Shown here: piece after piece, positions 5,650 to 7,575 of the stretch
Layout of the letters: each line of letters begins with the position of its first letter
Position numbering within the stretch: the first letter of the stretch is position 1
NCBI GenBank assembly: GCA_007130345.1
Contig: SLSP01000132.1
Coordinates: 1 to 7,575 of the forward strand
Reading direction: 5' to 3'
Source: Thermoflexales bacterium
GTDB lineage: Bacteria; Chloroflexota; Anaerolineae; B4-G1; SLSP01
DNA length: 7,575 nt
Position numbers and translations under genes: made by a program
Notes under the pieces: generated by a model
Told to the model about the DNA's origin: nothing
Databases searched by the model: none
What the model saw: the letters and a program-made list of their open reading frames with translations, nothing else

Positions 5650-6384
5650 ATGGCGCTCAAAGGCAATCTCAGTGATTTGGAAATCGCCGACCTGATCCAG
5701 ATGACGTGTCAGGCCGGGTCGCGCGCGCGCTTGACGGCGTGGCGCGATGACGACACGGTGCAGCTTTACTTCGAGGGGGGGGAGGTGGTTCACGCGGAAG
5801 GCGCTGCGCTGGAAGGGGCCGAGGTCGTCTACGAACTGCTTGGTTGGGAGACCGGCACGTTTGAGATGGAACAGGAGGTCGCGCCGCCCGCGCGGACGAT
5901 TTCTACAGCTTGTTCGGCTCTGGTGATGGAGGGGATGCGACGCTTTGACGAGCGCCGCGCGGCAGCACAGACAGATACAGCTCAACAACAAAAGGAGACA
6001 GAAGCAATGGCAGGTGAAACACGTCGAGATCGGTTAGCCAAGGTCTTACGGGATTTGATCGATAGTTCCGGCGACATCAGCGGGGTCGCGGTGGTGAGTA
6101 TGGACGGCTTGATCATGGCCGCCGACTTGCCCTCGACCGTAGAACAAGCGCGCGTCGGCGCGGTGGCTGCGGCCATCTTGAGCCTTTCGGGGCGCTCGGT
6201 GGGGCAACTCAAACGCGGCGATCTGAAACAGACCACCATTCAGGGGTCCGAAGGCCACATCATCATCAGCCAGGCCGGGCCGAACGCCGTGCTGGTCGCG
6301 CTGACCGGCGAAGGTGTCAATCTGGGGATGGTGTTCCTGGAAGTCCGCGAATGTGCCAACGCAGTTGCAGGCATTTTAGGGTAG
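5650..6384 (+). CDS. DUF4388 (PATAN-like) - Roadblock/LC7 fusion protein
   Basis: This is a 244-residue two-domain signalling protein. Residues 1-100 match DUF4388: MALKGNLSDLEIADLIQM, then LYFEGGEVVHAEG, and YELLGWETGTFEME (63-74). This domain is common in bacterial regulators near response regulators and Mgl-type GTPases. A hydrophilic Ala/Gln/Thr linker follows (103-119, with AQQQ). Residues 121-244 form a Roadblock/LC7 domain: RRDRLAKVLRDLIDSSGDIS, VAVVSMDGLIMAADL, the helix VGAVAAAILSLSG, then HIIISQAGPNAVLVALTG and a final helix. GAGGTGG just before the ATG at 5650 sets the start. A second strong ribosome-binding site and ATG (5992-6009) lie exactly between the domains in the same frame, so a separate Roadblock protein of 125 residues may also be made. 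The protoglobin gene starts 7 bases after the stop. It probably pairs with the GTPase or Roadblock protein encoded at 750-1719, by inference. Confidence 0.88.
   Translation: MALKGNLSDLEIADLIQMTCQAGSRARLTAWRDDDTVQLYFEGGEVVHAEGAALEGAEVVYELLGWETGTFEMEQEVAPPARTISTACSALVMEGMRRFDERRAAAQTDTAQQQKETEAMAGETRRDRLAKVLRDLIDSSGDISGVAVVSMDGLIMAADLPSTVEQARVGAVAAAILSLSGRSVGQLKRGDLKQTTIQGSEGHIIISQAGPNAVLVALTGEGVNLGMVFLEVRECANAVAGILG
5991..6009 (+). promoter_or_regulatory. Internal ribosome-binding site and in-frame start for a standalone Roadblock protein
   Basis: AAAGGAGA (5991-5998) sits 9 bases before an ATG (6007) that is in frame with the 5650 gene and begins codon 120, MAGETRRDRL. This is the strongest Shine-Dalgarno in this part of the window, stronger than the one at the upstream start. 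It falls exactly at the domain border, as expected if two once-separate genes were fused or if two products are made from one gene. Confidence 0.65.
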
Positions 6385-6391
6385 GTGAGAG

Positions 6392-6937
6392 ATGGTTGAT
6401 CAGACATTTATCAGCGAGATGAAGCAGTTAGGAGCCTTGACCGATCAAGATCGGCAGTTGTTGGCCGAGATGAAACCGGCGTTGGAGAAGCAGGCCACGC
6501 CCATAGTCGAGGCGTTCTACGTACAACTGGAAAGTTTCGAGCCGCTCAAGCAACTCTTGCACGCCGAACCGGGCCGCGTTGAGCGACTCAAAGGCCATCT
6601 GGCGCGTTGGCTGGTGGGATTGAGCGCGGGCGTCTACGAAGAGGACTACCTCCAGGAGCGCTACCGTATCGGCAAGCGCCACGTCGAGGTGGGGCTGGAG
6701 CCGCGTTACGTTATCGCGGCGATGGCTTTCTGCCGGGGCTTTGCCTCGCGGCAGATCGTGGAGGCAGAGTATCCCGCCGATCCCCAGAAAGAGGCGCGGA
6801 TGATCGCCCTGAATCGCATCATGGATCTCGATCTCAACATCATGCTGCAATCCTACGACGACCACCGCCTCAAGCAGTTCCTCGAAGTCACCGGCTTCAG
6901 CGAGGCCCTCTTCGAGACGTTGATGGCCGGCGGCTAA
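6392..6937 (+). CDS. Protoglobin / globin-coupled-sensor type heme protein (single domain)
   Basis: This is a 181-residue protein matching the protoglobin family (PF11563), the globin fold used as the heme sensor in globin-coupled sensors, which bind O2, NO or CO. The proximal heme histidine is very likely His97 in YRIGKRHVEVGLEPRYVIAA, the hallmark 'IGxxHxxxGLxPxYxxxx' stretch. Tyr43 in IVEAFYVQLESF fits the distal B10 tyrosine that stabilises bound oxygen. The protein starts with the expected helix (ISEMKQLGALTDQD) and ends right after the globin core (FLEVTGFSEALFETLMAGG). It carries no kinase, methyl-accepting or cyclase output domain, so the signal must pass to a partner protein. AGGTGAGA lies just before the ATG, and the gene starts 7 bases after the DUF4388-Roadblock stop, so the two are surely co-transcribed. 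The heme sensor role is known for the family. The partner is inferred. Confidence 0.88.
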   Translation: MVDQTFISEMKQLGALTDQDRQLLAEMKPALEKQATPIVEAFYVQLESFEPLKQLLHAEPGRVERLKGHLARWLVGLSAGVYEEDYLQERYRIGKRHVEVGLEPRYVIAAMAFCRGFASRQIVEAEYPADPQKEARMIALNRIMDLDLNIMLQSYDDHRLKQFLEVTGFSEALFETLMAGG

Positions 6938-7004
6938 AGGCAGAAGGCAAAAGGATGAATTGAGAAGATAGCAGGCAAAAGGTAGCGATTCATCCTTCTG
7001 CCTT
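6937..7004 (+). repeat. Imperfect inverted repeat built of CARAAGG heptamers (hairpin)
   Basis: AAGGATGAAT (6951-6960) pairs perfectly with ATTCATCCTT (6988-6997), and AAGGCAG (6937-6943) pairs with CTGCCTT (6998-7004). This leaves a 7-base bulge (6944-6950) on the left arm, equal to one heptamer unit. The left arm and loop contain the heptamers CAGAAGG, CAAAAGG and another CAAAAGG (6975-6982). The hairpin starts at the last base of the protoglobin stop codon and ends 10 bases before the AAGGAGG of the next gene. It could attenuate or process the transcript, or be a mobile repeat. A short T-rich stretch (7006-7013) follows but is not a clean T-run. Confidence 0.85.
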
Positions 7005-7026
7005 CGTAATTTTCAAGGAGGCAACA

Positions 7027-7575
7027 ATGCCGACGCAGATATTGTTTGAAAACACAGAGCACAAGAATGTGCTGCTGGAAGATTTCACGTCGGGCCAGAT
7101 GGTGCAGGCTAACCAGCACCTCATCATCCACAAAGGCAAGGGGATGCTGCTGGACCCCGGCGGGCACAAGGTTTACTCCCACGCCATTGACGCGCTCTCG
7201 GACTTGATCTCTCCCTCGCACCTGAAGTACATCCTCTTCTCGCACCAGGACCCCGACATCGTGGCGGCGGCCAACGGCTGGCTGATGGTGACGGAGGCCA
7301 CCGCGCTGCTCCCGCAACTGTGGATTCGGTTCGTGATGCACTTTGGCGTGGATGATTTTATGGTTGACCAGATCGAGGCGCTGCCCGATGGCGGCAAGGT
7401 CGTCGATCTGGGCGGCGCGCCGCTGATGATCCTCCCCGCGCACTTTATACACTCCGCCGGCAACTTCCAGGTCTACGACCCCATCGCCAAAATCCTCTAC
7501 ACCGGCGATCTGGGCGCATCGTTGGGCCAGACCTATGTGGAAGTCAGCAACTTCGATGACCACATCCAGTACATG
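7027..7575 (+). CDS. Oxygen-binding diiron protein (ODP/FprA-like metallo-beta-lactamase fold), N-terminal part
   Basis: The first 183 codons of a protein with the metallo-beta-lactamase fold used by flavodiiron proteins (FprA) and ODP sensors, which bind O2 or NO at a diiron site. Visible landmarks are NQHLIIHKGKGMLLDPGG (29-46), SHQDPDI (72-78) at the position of the HxExDH ligand motif, PAHFIHSAGNF (137-147) with His139 and His142, and YTGDLGAS (158-165) with Asp161. This order and spacing fit ODP/FprA rather than hydrolases. AAGGAGG (7015-7021) sits 5 bases before the ATG, so the start is firm. The frame is open to the right edge, so a fused flavodoxin, kinase or other output domain cannot be excluded. 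It is the third signalling gene in a row after the Roadblock fusion and the heme protein, separated from the latter by a hairpin. A gas- or redox-sensing role is inferred. Confidence 0.88.
   Translation, partial: MPTQILFENTEHKNVLLEDFTSGQMVQANQHLIIHKGKGMLLDPGGHKVYSHAIDALSDLISPSHLKYILFSHQDPDIVAAANGWLMVTEATALLPQLWIRFVMHFGVDDFMVDQIEALPDGGKVVDLGGAPLMILPAHFIHSAGNFQVYDPIAKILYTGDLGASLGQTYVEVSNFDDHIQYM

Noticed and set aside
6934..7563. Long minus-strand open frame (209 codons) opposite the diiron protein gene
   Set aside because: It is antisense to a clearly coding gene with conserved motifs and a strong ribosome-binding site, has His/Gln/Arg-rich low-complexity content typical of GC-rich shadows, and runs through the heptamer hairpin.

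Overview
The window looks like part of a chromosome from a GC-rich bacterium, most likely a member of the Chloroflexota (Anaerolineae-like). This is inferred from the gene set (MglA-type GTPase, Roadblock/LC7 proteins, DUF4388, protoglobin, diiron ODP-type protein) and from the heptanucleotide intergenic repeats. No rRNA or tRNA gene is present to confirm it. All supported genes lie on the + strand.

Layout: (1) 2-361 is the C-terminal ATPase domain of a sensor histidine kinase, cut by the left edge. (2) 400-713 holds a small orphan antitoxin-like gene bracketed by two arrays of degenerate heptamers in inverted orientation. (3) 750-1719 is a tight pair: an MglA-like Ras-type GTPase and a Roadblock/LC7 protein (MglB-like). 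(4) 1733-5513 is a block of accessory character: a Phd/YefM-VapC toxin-antitoxin pair, a secreted or anchored BNR/Asp-box beta-propeller protein, and an unusual DNA methyltransferase. The methyltransferase has a decayed N-terminal copy of its own fold, an active-looking DPPY copy, and an HNH-associated repeat at the C-terminus. A short protein-like open frame follows it. (5) 5650-7575 returns to signalling genes: a DUF4388-Roadblock fusion, a single-domain protoglobin (heme sensor), a heptamer-derived hairpin, and the first 183 codons of an oxygen-binding diiron (ODP/FprA-like) metallo-beta-lactamase-fold protein cut by the right edge.

The signalling genes on both sides read as one system. 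A heme globin and a diiron protein could sense O2, NO or redox state. Roadblock and DUF4388 proteins plus a small GTPase could relay the signal, and a histidine kinase lies next door. The accessory block lies between the GTPase/Roadblock pair and the rest. Rows counted by hand are about 43-50% GC in the TA, propeller and early methyltransferase region, against about 67% in rows from the GTPase and protoglobin, which fits later acquisition. The functional link between the signalling genes is inference from adjacency and family knowledge, not something the sequence proves.
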